NCBI GenBank assembly: GCA_018221245.1
Contig: JAAOYH010000047.1
Location: forward strand, 1 to 11,703
DNA length: 11,703 nt
Origin: Candidatus Woesearchaeota archaeon
GTDB lineage: Archaea; Nanobdellota; Nanobdellia; Woesearchaeales; UBA525
Reading direction: 5' to 3'
The notes below the pieces were generated by a model. That model did no database searches. It had not been told where the DNA came from and worked only from the letters and a program-made list of their open reading frames with translations. Shown one piece after another: positions 11,561 to 11,703 of this stretch; positions within the stretch are counted from its first letter, which is position 1; every line of letters starts with the position of its first letter. Both the position numbers and the translations under genes were made by a program.

Positions 11561-11644
11561 ATGAAATGGCAAATGCCCGTCTTCATTTTGTGCTCAGTTG
11601 TAATCCTAATCGTGTTGGGTGTTGTTGGCATTCAAAAATTATAA
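11561..11644 (+). CDS. Single-pass membrane mini-protein, 27 residues
   Basis: A short frame encodes MKWQMPVF followed by a continuous hydrophobic stretch (ILCSVVILIVLGVVGI) and QKL before TAA. A short N-terminus, about 18 hydrophobic residues and a basic C-terminal Lys describe a single transmembrane helix. The TATA box about 26 nt before the ATG supports expression as a leaderless message, and the next gene has its own ribosome-binding site after the stop. The function is unknown; it may be a small subunit of a membrane complex. The short length keeps confidence moderate. Confidence 0.5.
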   Translation: MKWQMPVFILCSVVILIVLGVVGIQKL

Positions 11645-11668
11645 TTCTGCTGAATGTAGGTGTCGTTT

Positions 11669-11703
11669 ATGGGAAAGACCTATTTGCAAACAAGGAGAAC
11701 AAT
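11669..11703 (+). CDS. Start of an unidentified gene, truncated by the window edge
   Basis: ATG 11669 is preceded by AGGTG about 7 nt upstream and begins MGKTYLQTRRT before the sequence ends. It lies 24 bp after the membrane mini-protein and is probably co-transcribed. Too little is visible to name it. Confidence 0.4.
   Translation, partial: MGKTYLQTRRT

Overview
The window is archaeal, probably from the DPANN group (Woesearchaeota-like at a guess). Seen directly: archaeal TATA boxes about 26 nt upstream of starts, several apparently leaderless genes, an archaeal elongation factor 1-alpha next to ribosomal protein uS10, an archaeal-type FtsZ, and tRNA genes without an encoded CCA. The DPANN placement is inferred from the flavour of EF-1A and FtsZ, not from a computed phylogeny.

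Layout. Positions 1-852 hold the 5' part of a secreted cysteine-rich protein on the minus strand; it runs off the left edge. It is divergent from ftsZ (1131-2168). Next come a protein made of six exact 29-residue helical repeats (2247-2987), a small coiled-coil/proline-rich protein four bases later (2992-3282), a secreted Arg/Gln/Pro-rich and aromatic-rich protein (3386-4279), EF-1A (4353-5645), uS10 (5780-6085) and a winged-helix plus long coiled-coil protein (6142-7335). This left part looks like ordinary chromosome: division, translation and envelope genes, each with its own promoter.

The right part (7332-11703) is accessory in character. It has three minus-strand tRNA genes (Ser-UGA, Ser-GGA and elongator Met-CAU), a dCMP deaminase whose ATG lies 1 nt after a tRNA 3' end, and two single-gene insertions. 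Each insertion is bounded by the intact tRNA gene on the right and a directly repeated copy of that tRNA's 3' portion on the left. The tRNA-Ser(UGA) insertion (about 1.32 kb) carries a Fic-domain protein; the tRNA-Met insertion (735 bp) carries a lipoprotein. In both, a TATA box about 26 nt before the ATG predicts a leaderless mRNA, and the stop codon lies in or within 10 bp of the next tRNA repeat. No integrase is visible. A third gene (9886-10659), a possible diverged diadenylate-cyclase-like protein, ends exactly at the truncated tRNA-Met copy and may be an older cargo or the native neighbour.

The most interesting reading is that these are minimal 'promoter + leaderless ORF + tRNA-tail' cassettes, moved in trans by a tRNA-targeting recombinase encoded elsewhere and accumulating at tRNA genes. 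The repeats and gene positions are seen directly; mobility is inferred.
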